Shown: piece after piece, positions 34,828 to 43,623 of the stretch
Numbering within the stretch: position 1 is the stretch's first letter
Layout of the letters: each line of letters begins with the position of its first letter
Source: Phormidesmis sp049791095
GTDB taxonomy: Bacteria; Cyanobacteriota; Cyanobacteriia; Phormidesmidales; Phormidesmidaceae
Assembly: GCA_049791095.1 (NCBI GenBank)
Contig: JBAQZP010000123.1
Coordinates: forward strand, 124,001 to 188,000
DNA: 64,000 bases
Direction: 5' to 3'
The notes under the pieces: model-generated
Databases searched by the model: none
What the model saw: the letters and a program-made list of their open reading frames with translations, nothing else
What the model was told of the DNA's origin: nothing
Made by a program: the position numbers and the translations under genes

Positions 34828-37200
34828 ATGAACGATCACGCCAGGGCTTCTGTAGAACGGGGCCAACGCTATCAGCAGCAAGGCCAGCGAGCCGAGGCGG
34901 TTCATGCCTACCAAACCGCTGTGTTCTATGGCATCAAGGACGCCAATCTGCTAGAGCGTATCGGAGATTTGCTAGGTGAGTTAGGCCAGTGGCCGGATGC
35001 GGCGACGAGCTACCGGAATGCGCTGACGATGGGCGCTGACGCCGCCGATCTGAACTACAAGCTAGGGAATGCATTGACCTGTCAAGGTAAGCACTCTGAG
35101 GCAGTGCGGGCATATCAAAGGGCGATCGCACAGCGGCCAGGCTTTACAGAAGCCACTTTACGGATGGGGGGTGCGTTGGTGGCAGATGGGCGGTTAGAAG
35201 ATGCGATCGCCTGCTATACCCAAGTCACGCGGCAAGCCCCCAATCGTCGCGAAGCCTACCAGAGTTTAGCGGCGATCTTTACGGTGCAGGGCAATCACGC
35301 CGGGTTGGCCTTTTGCCATCGCCGGTTAGGCACAGCAGCCCTTCCAAAGGCTCTGTCAAGCTATGAGGGTTACAAAGAGAACACCAACCCGTTGATCCGC
35401 TCTGACGACCTTTCTGAGGGTAATAAGGTCAGTAGGCAAGCAGAAGCTAGGTCTCAAAAGCTGTTGGAATTGGGCCAGTACTATCAAGCGGTAGAAAAGC
35501 ACCCAAACAGTGCAGAGGCTTATGTTCATCTAGCAGATGCCCTTTTTGAGGCTAACGCGCTGGGTGGTGCGATCGCCTTTTACAAAATTGCCCACAAACT
35601 TAGCCCAGACGACTTCAGAATTGCCCTACAGCTACAGCGCAGCGCTGAGAAATTTTATCGGTATAGCAGAGAGCATATTCTGGAGACAGCCAGCACACTC
35701 AGTCCAGGGTCAGAGACAGTTGTTCTTGGCAAAGGGAATGACTACACATTCATCACTCAACAGGTTCAACAGTTCGTCCACGCTCGCCAGCCCTATCATC
35801 TCCCCGTTTCCATCATTATTCCTACCTACAATCGCAAGGACAAGCTAGCTAAAGCGCTAGCGGCGTTGACCCACCAGCGCTATCCACGACATTTAATTGA
35901 CGTCATCGTAGCCGACGATGGCAGCAGCGATGGGATTGAAACAGTCATTCAAAAATATCAGCAGCATCTGACGCTTAGCCATGTTCGCCAGCCAGATCTA
36001 GGCTTTCGACTAGCTAAAGTCTGCAATCTTGGCATCGCAAAGGCAAAACATGACCACATTATCTTGCTTCAGTGCGATATGATTCCTCGGCCTGAATTAG
36101 TTGAGGCTTACATGCAATATCTGCATGTCTCTGACGAAGCCTTTTTGATTGGCGGACGGCAGTTTGTCTGTTCAGATGAAATCACCGATGACCAGATTTT
36201 GAACAATGTTGAGATTGCCCTAGCGCTGCCAGAAATTGAGACCCGCAATGAAATGTGGAAGGGTCGCAAGTCCTGGCAGGACTGGAGAGTTTCGGTATAC
36301 GAGAAAACAAATAATTTAAAAACAGAGCGATATCCCTATCGAGCAGTAGTAGGCTCTAACTTAGCCTTTTCAAAAAAAATGGTGGCAGAGATCGGCGGCT
36401 TTAGCGAAGACTTTCACGCTTGGGGTGGGGAAGATCGTGAGTTTGGCTATCGGGCTTATAATGCGGGCTATTATTTTATTCCGGTGAAGGCGGCGCAGTG
36501 TTTGCATCAAGAGCCGCCGGGGGGGGTGAATGAGAGCGATCGCAAGCAAGGCCAAAAGCTGGCCGAAGCGGGATGTGAAGAGAAATGCCCGCTGCCATTA
36601 GATAGAAAGTATCAGCCGGGCCGAATGTACGAAGTGCCCAAAGTCTCCATTTGCATTCTGGCACATCAGACGGTAGGCGGGTTAAAAGACTCCATAGAGA
36701 GTGTGCTGGCCCAAACCTACACCGATTTAGAAGTCTGTGTGTTGACTACGGGCGATGAGAGAGTTTCCAGACTTGAGAAGATCTATTCGGCGAACCCGAG
36801 AGTGAGATGGATGAAATTAAGCCACTGTTCTACAGGCGAGGCTACTGATGCAGCAACGAGAATGGCGAAGGGTGCGTATGTGGGCCACTTACGGTTATCT
36901 GATGTGCTGAAGCCGAATGCTGTTGAAACCTGGGTGGACTACCTGGACAGCCATGATGATAGCTCGCGGCAAATCGCAATTGAAGGCAGGCGATCGTTTC
37001 AGTTGTTTAGAAAGCGAGACTGGATGAGGAATAGGAGATCTGTGCAAACATCCAACCAGGGGCAATACCAAAGTAAGCATGAGGCGCAATCCTATCGCTG
37101 GAAGGAATCGAGCCTAGCGCGGAGTTCTCTCTCACTGACGGATAAACTTCGCAAGCAATCTGATACAGCGGCAACAGCCTTTCCTTCTCAAAGATTTTAA
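34828..37200 (+). CDS. TPR protein with GT2 glycosyltransferase domain
   Basis: About 790 residues from ATG at 34828, with AGGAGAG overlapping the end of the previous gene. Residues 1-170 hold tetratricopeptide repeats (ASVERGQRYQQQGQRAEAVH, YRNALTMG, YQRAIAQRP). A further TPR-like stretch lies at about 215-265. A GT-A family 2 domain starts near residue 335 (VSIIIPTYNRKDKLAKAL), with DDGSSDG and the acceptor-side block GGFSEDFHAWGGEDREFGYR, as in chondroitin-synthase-like enzymes. A second, shorter GT-A-like stretch follows (VSICILAHQTVGGLKDSIES). The last 65 residues lie antisense to the next gene's 3' end and look non-domain. Likely surface-polysaccharide synthesis. Confidence 0.85.
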   Translation: MNDHARASVERGQRYQQQGQRAEAVHAYQTAVFYGIKDANLLERIGDLLGELGQWPDAATSYRNALTMGADAADLNYKLGNALTCQGKHSEAVRAYQRAIAQRPGFTEATLRMGGALVADGRLEDAIACYTQVTRQAPNRREAYQSLAAIFTVQGNHAGLAFCHRRLGTAALPKALSSYEGYKENTNPLIRSDDLSEGNKVSRQAEARSQKLLELGQYYQAVEKHPNSAEAYVHLADALFEANALGGAIAFYKIAHKLSPDDFRIALQLQRSAEKFYRYSREHILETASTLSPGSETVVLGKGNDYTFITQQVQQFVHARQPYHLPVSIIIPTYNRKDKLAKALAALTHQRYPRHLIDVIVADDGSSDGIETVIQKYQQHLTLSHVRQPDLGFRLAKVCNLGIAKAKHDHIILLQCDMIPRPELVEAYMQYLHVSDEAFLIGGRQFVCSDEITDDQILNNVEIALALPEIETRNEMWKGRKSWQDWRVSVYEKTNNLKTERYPYRAVVGSNLAFSKKMVAEIGGFSEDFHAWGGEDREFGYRAYNAGYYFIPVKAAQCLHQEPPGGVNESDRKQGQKLAEAGCEEKCPLPLDRKYQPGRMYEVPKVSICILAHQTVGGLKDSIESVLAQTYTDLEVCVLTTGDERVSRLEKIYSANPRVRWMKLSHCSTGEATDAATRMAKGAYVGHLRLSDVLKPNAVETWVDYLDSHDDSSRQIAIEGRRSFQLFRKRDWMRNRRSVQTSNQGQYQSKHEAQSYRWKESSLARSSLSLTDKLRKQSDTAATAFPSQRF

Positions 37201-39409
37201 TTTGTCTATAGGGCCACGGCTGGTTGTAATAGGGTAGCAGCCATTCAAACGCGGCTTGCAAACAAGCGCCATTGTTAGCGCTGTAGTGCCACAGATCAAT
37301 CCCGACATGTTCGGCCATTTTTGCCAAGTTAGCCCAGCTTTGTAAGTTAAAAGTGCAGTAATGCAGCGTTGCGCTACGCTTTAGCTCGTAGGGCTGCTGG
37401 CCATTGGGCAAAAACTGTTTGGCGATTCTCATTTTGCTGTATTCGAGGGTTTTGGATAGGGCGATCGCATCATCACAAAACCCACTCAATGCCGCTATCT
37501 GCAAGTCGTAACAAGTGCCATGATTGTTCACCGCGCAGCGTTCCAAGCGCCCTTGCTTACTCTCATTTAGCCAGCTCAACAGCTTTTTGCACCAGCTCTG
37601 CATCGCCCGCTGATCTGGCGCTGACCAGGCATCGCTCTGTTGCAGCAGCCTCACAGCATCCAAAAAGTAATAAAAATCTTTCGTATCAATCACGCCCCAG
37701 CGCATTCCCTGATTATTGTTCTTTCCTAGCTCGACTTGCGCATAGTTTAGATTTGGGTTCATGCGGGTAGCGGGCTTTAAAAACCAGGTGCGTACTAGCT
37801 CGGCGGCATGAAGCGCATAGTCAATATTGCCCGTCATATACCAGGCCAGCGCTAGCACCGTTGTGTTGTCGAGCGTTAGCTGTAGCCGGGTGTGGTCGTA
37901 TTGTTGGCTTTCGGTTGAATAGAGTTCGGTTGCGGGCGATCGCATCCCATCTCGAAACACATACGGCAGACCATCAGGCTGGGCCGGATCTGGCCAGCTA
38001 AACGCCGCAAGTGACCAGTAATCGTGGCGGTCTCCGCTGGGTGGCAAATCCGCTTTTTGCACCACAGAATAAGCGGGATGCGTCAGTGCTTTGTTCGCGA
38101 GCTGAATAAGCTGCTGGGCCAAGCGAGTGGCTTGAGGATTGCCGCGCTGATACTGTTCGCGGCACCGGGCGAGGGTCGCCGCGTTAAAGAACAACAGTTT
38201 TTCAGGGCCAAAACGCCGCCGAAAAATTCTCTCGTCAATCGCGTCAATAAACTGCCAAACGGCGGCCTGCCGGTCAACGGTGCGACCTCTTAGCCCTGAA
38301 TTTCCCTGGTCGTAGTCGAGTGAATGCCCAGAAGACAGCCGCGCTACCCGGCCAAGCTTTGTCCATTGCCCTGCTTCGGGTGAGATGCGCCAGTGCTTAT
38401 TTTCCCAGGGTTTGTAGTTCCATTTGTCCCAAACGCCCGGCACTTTTAGCTGCCGGAACAGCTCTACTTTGGTAAATCGGCCATATTGTAGTGACTCGTC
38501 AAAGCGAGCTTGGGAACTTTTGTGCAGGGCGATTTGAGGCTCTTCGGTAGGGGCAGGAATGGCTTGTGGGGTAAAGAGCTGCTCGTTATGGGTGAGCCGA
38601 ACCATTGGGATAATGATCTGCTTGTAGCCGGGCTGAACGCTAAGTAGGCTGCGCCAGGCGTTATGGGTGATAAAGCAGCCCCCGTCTAGCACCATTGTCC
38701 AATCGGCGATCTGTTGGCCTTCATCTAAGATTTGATTGCGGACGGCATTGAGGTTGATAGCAGCGAGATTTTTGGGCCGGTAGGGGCGATCGCATGCCCA
38801 AATTTGACTGTTGCGATCGAGCTTTTGGAAGGTGGGCGATCGCAAAAAATCAGCCTCTAAAAAACTCTCGAAATCATAGGAGACTTTAGCATATTCATCT
38901 TCATCAAAAGGAATATGCCGATAGGTTTGATGATGCGCTTCTAAGGTTTCTAAGATCTTTTGCTCCTGCTGAGCATCAATAATTCTGTTGACTACCCATG
39001 CCTTTTTGCAGCGATGCAGAGGCGGCTCATGATTTAAAATAAACTGCAAATTTGCTAGCGTTTGGCCTGTGTAGTGCCGTGGCGGTAAGTCGCTACCCAG
39101 GATTCGATAGAGAATAAAGCTATCAGATTTCTGTTGATTTGGTGCAGGTACTACAGGTGCGTTTTCAATCTTTAGCAGGTGATAGAGCAGCTCATTCCAC
39201 GCCGTTAAATTGGTGAAATTATCCACGTCAAAAACATGTTTTCGACGCTGAGAGATAGCTTGAAAATCGCTCAGCCAGTCGGCTATTAGTCGAACGGGGG
39301 ATTGTAGAGTGCCCGCCGCTATATCTGCTAGGCAACGGCTCATGGCTGCGTAGTCACCCCGCCAATAGTGCCACCAGGCAACCTCTAGTTTAGTTTCTCG
39401 CCCGTTCAT
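37007..39409 (-). CDS. GT-like domain fused to alginate-lyase domain
   Basis: 800 residues from ATG at 39409. Residues about 95-370 resemble a glycosyltransferase-like domain of unknown specificity (YRILGSDLPPRHYTGQTLAN, then NHEPPLHRCKKAWVVNRI). From about 440 comes an alginate-lyase-superfamily (alpha/alpha toroid) domain: DLPPSGDRHDYWSLAAFSWP, YFLDAVRLLQQSD and NNHGTCYDLQIAALSGF, in which the NNHGT-type Asn-His and the tyrosine are catalytic in characterised polysaccharide lyases. No signal peptide is seen, which is odd for a lyase and fits a cytoplasmic, synthesis-coupled role. Its 3' end overlaps the converging TPR-GT2 gene by 194 bp. Confidence 0.82.
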   Translation of the reverse strand: MNGRETKLEVAWWHYWRGDYAAMSRCLADIAAGTLQSPVRLIADWLSDFQAISQRRKHVFDVDNFTNLTAWNELLYHLLKIENAPVVPAPNQQKSDSFILYRILGSDLPPRHYTGQTLANLQFILNHEPPLHRCKKAWVVNRIIDAQQEQKILETLEAHHQTYRHIPFDEDEYAKVSYDFESFLEADFLRSPTFQKLDRNSQIWACDRPYRPKNLAAINLNAVRNQILDEGQQIADWTMVLDGGCFITHNAWRSLLSVQPGYKQIIIPMVRLTHNEQLFTPQAIPAPTEEPQIALHKSSQARFDESLQYGRFTKVELFRQLKVPGVWDKWNYKPWENKHWRISPEAGQWTKLGRVARLSSGHSLDYDQGNSGLRGRTVDRQAAVWQFIDAIDERIFRRRFGPEKLLFFNAATLARCREQYQRGNPQATRLAQQLIQLANKALTHPAYSVVQKADLPPSGDRHDYWSLAAFSWPDPAQPDGLPYVFRDGMRSPATELYSTESQQYDHTRLQLTLDNTTVLALAWYMTGNIDYALHAAELVRTWFLKPATRMNPNLNYAQVELGKNNNQGMRWGVIDTKDFYYFLDAVRLLQQSDAWSAPDQRAMQSWCKKLLSWLNESKQGRLERCAVNNHGTCYDLQIAALSGFCDDAIALSKTLEYSKMRIAKQFLPNGQQPYELKRSATLHYCTFNLQSWANLAKMAEHVGIDLWHYSANNGACLQAAFEWLLPYYNQPWPYRQIKIFEKERLLPLYQIACEVYPSVRENSALGSIPSSDRIAPHAYFGIAPGWMFAQISYSSSSLAF

Positions 39410-39434
39410 ATCCACTTATTCTACAGCTTCACCC

Positions 39435-42400
39435 TCATTGCATTTTGCGAGAAATCCGTTCAATTCGACTGCGAATGTCGTCAGCTTCTTCTTCTCTGCC
39501 CAACGCTTGCCAAATTGCTAGGGCCTGTTGCAGTCGCTCTAAGGCCGAGGCATAGTTTGCCTGTTGCTCATGCAGGCCACTAAGGTTGCGCAGCGTTCTG
39601 GCCTCACCAGCGCGATCGCCCACCTCTCGATTAATGTCTATTGCCTGCTGGTAATAGCTAATTGCCTGTTCAAAATTACCTTGCCGTTGATACACCAGGC
39701 CGATATCTTTGAGTGTTTTGCCCTCGCTGCGGCGGTTGCCAATTTCTCGGCGTAGGGCCAGCGACTGCTCGTAGTAAGTCAGCGCGTTGGCAAAGTCTCC
39801 TAAGTTAGAATAGCTCAGGCCAATATCGTTGAGGGCTCTGCTTTGGCCATTGCGATCGCCCGTTTCGGTGCGAATATCTAGCGCCTGTTGATAATAGTCA
39901 ATCGCCTGCGCATAGTCTTTTTGAGCGTTGTACACATTGCCAATATTGTTCAAGGTGTCGGCCTTTACCGACTGATGGCCAACCTCGGCATTGATTTTTA
40001 GCGATTGCTGATAGAACTGTAGCGCCTCTGCATACTGGTCGCGGTCGGCATAAATTCGCCCAATATTGTTGAGCAAACGACTTTCGCTAGAGCGATCGCC
40101 CATTTGCCTGCGCACCGCTAGCGACTGCTCATAATAGTTCAGGGCGCGATCCAATTCACCTTGGTCTTGATAAACCAGGCCCAGGCCATTGGTGGCCATC
40201 CCCACGCCTGCTATATAGTCAATTTCCTGGCTCATCGCCAAGGCTTGCTGGTAAGTTGTCAGCGCTTGCTCTCGGTTTCCTTGAGTGCGGTGGTTGAGAC
40301 CGACTTCAATCATTGTGTTGATTTCACCGATGCGATCGCCTGTGGTTTGGTGAATCGCCAACGCCTGCTGCAAGGCATCTAGCGACTGGTCGTACTGGCT
40401 CAAATACCAGTGGGTAAAACCAATGTTCACCAGGGTCGCACCCTGACCGCGCAGATCATCCATCTCTTTTTGGAGCGCTAGCGCCTGCTGATAGTGGCTC
40501 AGCGCTTCAGGATATTGCCCCTGTGAGGCATAAACTCGGCCCAAGTTGCGCAGGGTTTTGGCTTCGCTGATGCGATCGCCTACCAACGGCTGTCGGCTAA
40601 TTTCCAACGCTTGCTGGTAGTAGTCCAACGCCTGCTGATAAAAGCTTTGGTGGTAGTATGCCTCGCCAATTCTATTGAGGGTTTTGCCCTGCCCAGCGAG
40701 ATCTTCGGTTTCCTGATGAATCGCTAGCGCCTGGTCGTAAAATTCTCGGGCGCGATCGTACTGGGTCTGGATTTGATAAACTTCGCCAATTTGCCTGAGC
40801 ACCGTGCCTTCGCCGCCGCGATCGCCAATCTTTTTAAACACGCCCTGCGCCTGCTCGTAATAGTTCAACGCTTCCGAATAGTTATACTCATCTCGGCTAA
40901 CGTCGCCCTGCTTTTCTAGCGTTTGCCCTTGTCCCTGAAAGTCTTGAATGCCATCAGCGACCGCCCAGCTTTGCCGGTACATCTCTTTGGCCTGGTCATA
41001 TGCGCCCGCCGCCCAATGCATCGTGCCTAGCTTCCTGAGCGCAATGCTTTCACCGAGGCGATCTTTGATAGTCTTTGACAGCTCCAAATTTTGACGGTAG
41101 TAAGCCCAGGCCGCTTCCTCATTGCCTTCAAACTCAGCCACATCGCCCAAATAGCGCAGCGTTTCGCTCTGGCCAAGCCGGTCTTTTACTTTTTTAGAAA
41201 TCTCCAGACTTTCTAGATGAGCAGCTTCGGCCTTTTGCACCTCGCCTGTGGCCAGATAGGTTCGCCCCAGGTTAGTGAGCGCTTTGCTTTCACCGAGGCG
41301 ATCGCGCACCTCTCTGGCAATGTTCAAATACTGCTCGTGATACTCAATCGCCTTCTGGTAAACGCCCTGATTGTGGTAAACCTCGCCAATATTTCCCGTG
41401 GCCTGCCCTTCGCCTGATATATCTTCGATGTCTTGGGCGATCGCCAAATGCTGCTGATGATCCGCCAAGGCCGTCTGATAATCGCCCAGGTTGTTACGCA
41501 CTACCCCCAAATTGCCGTAGGCATAGCCCATCCCGCGCAAATCGCCTAACTCCTCGGCCTGCTGAAAGCTACGGTCTAAATAATCAATCGCATTTTCAAA
41601 CCCGCCGAGCTGATAAAACACATTTCGCCAGCGCTGAATTCCCAGCGTGCCAATAAACGAGTCCAGCGCTCCGCCCACTCGCTTCGCCTGCGCCGTTAGG
41701 GTTTCCACATCGGCGGCGAGCTGATCTTTTTGCTGCGCTAGCTCATCTGTTTGCGCGGCGAGCCGATCCTTTTGCTGGGCAACCAAGTCAAACTCCGTTT
41801 TCACCTCGTTTAGTTGAGTTTGTAACGCTTCAGATTCACCACTTTTCGCGTCCAGTTCTTGATTTACCGCGTCAAGTGCCGTTCGCGTTTGAGCAATTCG
41901 CTGCTCGGCATCTCGGCTAGCTGCTTCTGCCGCTGCCTGTGCGTCCTCGGCTTGAGCAATTGCTTGACTCACCTGCTCATTTTCTTCAGCCAGCGCTTGG
42001 TTATCGCCTTCTAACGTTTCCTTATCAGCTTGCAGCTCGCCTTTCTCAGCTTGCAGCTCGCCTTTCTCAGTTTCAAGCGCTCGCAATCCGGCCATCACCG
42101 CTCGCTTGCCCAGTTCCGCTTGCTGGGTTTCTGCCTGCGCCTTTTCTACCCGCTGCCAAGCCTTGCCCTGCGCCACCACTGCACCTGCCGTAGAAAGGCT
42201 GATCAGCCCGGCCCCCAAAGCAGTTAGCCAGCCGGTTCGCCTGCGGACTCTGGTCAAATCACCCCGCGCGGTTGCCAGCCGTTTCTGAATTTCCCTCAGT
42301 TGCTCCAAAAACCCCAGCTTTTGGCTTTCTACCAAAAACTCATAGTCCTGCTTGCCCAAACTGCGAGATTCAGCCCAGGCCAATGCCGCCGTGAGCATAT

Positions 42401-43613
42401 CGCCGCGCAGCAGCAGCGAATCATCTTGCTTATCGGTATCAAGCCAGTGATTGATTTGCTCGCCATAGGGGCGAATAGCCAGCAGCGCTTGGTCTATCCA
42501 GGCTTGGGTAAACACTTCGCGGTAGATCGGGTTATACACTTGCAGCTCGCCCCGGCGTTCTACCACCAGGCCCGACAGCCTCAGCAACACTTGCTGCGAA
42601 CTGCCATCTTGTAGAATGCTGCCGCGCGTGAGAATTTGCTGGTACAGGCCCAAAAGCTGGCTGGCGTGGGTTCGGCTGTGGGTGATGCGATCGCGAATCG
42701 TCTTCAAATGAGCAGGCTGATCTTGCCGTTCCCAATTGTCAATAATGTGAGTTCGCACGACAGACTCAACCCACTGCTCGGGGCTAGGCGGATGCGGTAA
42801 AGGTTTGTCTAAAGCCGCCTGAGCTGACCGGTCGTGCAGGATCAGTTGGCAGACCTTCTGGGTCAAAAACGGCTGTCCGCCCGTCCATCGCAACACGGCC
42901 TTTAGCACTGCTGCCGGTTCGCTCACTTTTTTGGCTAACCCCGGCAGCAAAGGCGCGGCCTCCTCAAACGTAAACCCGTCAAGCTGAATCGCCGTCCCGA
43001 TGTTGAATGGTGTGCGTAGCCGATCTTTCATCAAGTCTTCAGGGGCAGCCACCCCCACCATCGCAAAGGTCAGCCGATAGAAGTCTGGATACTCCGGGCG
43101 AGCGTCATAGCATTCGCGAATCACCGCAAAAAAATCATGCGTATCAAACGGCAGACTCAAGACGCTGTCGATCTCTTCTAAAAAGATCACAATCTGTCCT
43201 GGAATTACCGTCAGCAGCACATCGCTCAAAAACTTACCCAACCGCTTCACCGCCGACAGCCGCTCGTGCGAGTCCCACCAGCTATCCAAATCAAAACTAG
43301 GATCTAGTCGCTCCAGCTTCAAGCGGGCCACCATGCTGTCAATCAAGCTGAAATACCATTCCTTGGGCGTAATGCTAGTCGTTCCCAAGCCGCTAACGTC
43401 AATCGAAGCGCAAGCTACCCCCTCAGCTCTGAGACGGGCAATAGTGCGTACCCGCAAACTCGACTTGCCCATTTGCCGAGAGTTGAGCACTGAACAAAAC
43501 TCGCCCGCGCTCAGCGCCTGATAAAGGGCTTCATCTGCGGCTCGCTTGACATAGGTGGTGGCATCCGAAGGCAGGCTACCGCCGACCTGGTAACGGTATT
43601 CAGTGGTGACCAT
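39435..43613 (-). CDS. AAA_35 STAND-like ATPase - TM - coiled coil - 17 TPR protein
   Basis: 1392 residues. The N-terminus YRYQVGGSLPSDATTYVKR and the P-loop NSRQMGKSS (about 44-52), Walker B QIVIFLEEIDS (about 140-150) and LRWTGGQPFLTQKVCQLIL identify an AAA-like (AAA_35, nSTAND) ATPase. At about 458-480 there is a single hydrophobic segment (GWLTALGAGLISLSTAGAVV), then a long coiled coil to about 660 with Gln/Glu/Lys heptads. Seventeen consecutive 40-residue TPR-type repeats follow (about 684-1375, consensus DR.GE..L..IG..Y...G.Y..AL.YYQQALAI). The start ATG lies 10 bp after the CHAT gene stop; its ribosome-binding GAGGG overlaps that stop codon, so translation is coupled. Likely a membrane-tethered sensor partner of the CHAT protease; this is inference. 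Confidence 0.92.
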   Translation of the reverse strand: MVTTEYRYQVGGSLPSDATTYVKRAADEALYQALSAGEFCSVLNSRQMGKSSLRVRTIARLRAEGVACASIDVSGLGTTSITPKEWYFSLIDSMVARLKLERLDPSFDLDSWWDSHERLSAVKRLGKFLSDVLLTVIPGQIVIFLEEIDSVLSLPFDTHDFFAVIRECYDARPEYPDFYRLTFAMVGVAAPEDLMKDRLRTPFNIGTAIQLDGFTFEEAAPLLPGLAKKVSEPAAVLKAVLRWTGGQPFLTQKVCQLILHDRSAQAALDKPLPHPPSPEQWVESVVRTHIIDNWERQDQPAHLKTIRDRITHSRTHASQLLGLYQQILTRGSILQDGSSQQVLLRLSGLVVERRGELQVYNPIYREVFTQAWIDQALLAIRPYGEQINHWLDTDKQDDSLLLRGDMLTAALAWAESRSLGKQDYEFLVESQKLGFLEQLREIQKRLATARGDLTRVRRRTGWLTALGAGLISLSTAGAVVAQGKAWQRVEKAQAETQQAELGKRAVMAGLRALETEKGELQAEKGELQADKETLEGDNQALAEENEQVSQAIAQAEDAQAAAEAASRDAEQRIAQTRTALDAVNQELDAKSGESEALQTQLNEVKTEFDLVAQQKDRLAAQTDELAQQKDQLAADVETLTAQAKRVGGALDSFIGTLGIQRWRNVFYQLGGFENAIDYLDRSFQQAEELGDLRGMGYAYGNLGVVRNNLGDYQTALADHQQHLAIAQDIEDISGEGQATGNIGEVYHNQGVYQKAIEYHEQYLNIAREVRDRLGESKALTNLGRTYLATGEVQKAEAAHLESLEISKKVKDRLGQSETLRYLGDVAEFEGNEEAAWAYYRQNLELSKTIKDRLGESIALRKLGTMHWAAGAYDQAKEMYRQSWAVADGIQDFQGQGQTLEKQGDVSRDEYNYSEALNYYEQAQGVFKKIGDRGGEGTVLRQIGEVYQIQTQYDRAREFYDQALAIHQETEDLAGQGKTLNRIGEAYYHQSFYQQALDYYQQALEISRQPLVGDRISEAKTLRNLGRVYASQGQYPEALSHYQQALALQKEMDDLRGQGATLVNIGFTHWYLSQYDQSLDALQQALAIHQTTGDRIGEINTMIEVGLNHRTQGNREQALTTYQQALAMSQEIDYIAGVGMATNGLGLVYQDQGELDRALNYYEQSLAVRRQMGDRSSESRLLNNIGRIYADRDQYAEALQFYQQSLKINAEVGHQSVKADTLNNIGNVYNAQKDYAQAIDYYQQALDIRTETGDRNGQSRALNDIGLSYSNLGDFANALTYYEQSLALRREIGNRRSEGKTLKDIGLVYQRQGNFEQAISYYQQAIDINREVGDRAGEARTLRNLSGLHEQQANYASALERLQQALAIWQALGREEEADDIRSRIERISRKMQ
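42026..42067. repeat. 21-bp perfect tandem duplication in the coiled-coil coding region
   Basis: Two exact 21-bp copies (42026-42046 and 42047-42067) encode a duplicated heptad, EKGELQA, in the coiled coil of the STAND-TPR protein; a third heptad (DKETLEG) next to it has diverged. This shows heptad-by-heptad growth of the coil. Confidence 0.9.
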
Positions 43614-43623
43614 TCAGCTACCC

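Noticed and set aside
39435..43613. Regular 120-bp periodicity considered as a CRISPR-like or satellite array
   Set aside because: The period equals 40 codons and translates into TPR helices in one uninterrupted frame; it is a protein repeat.
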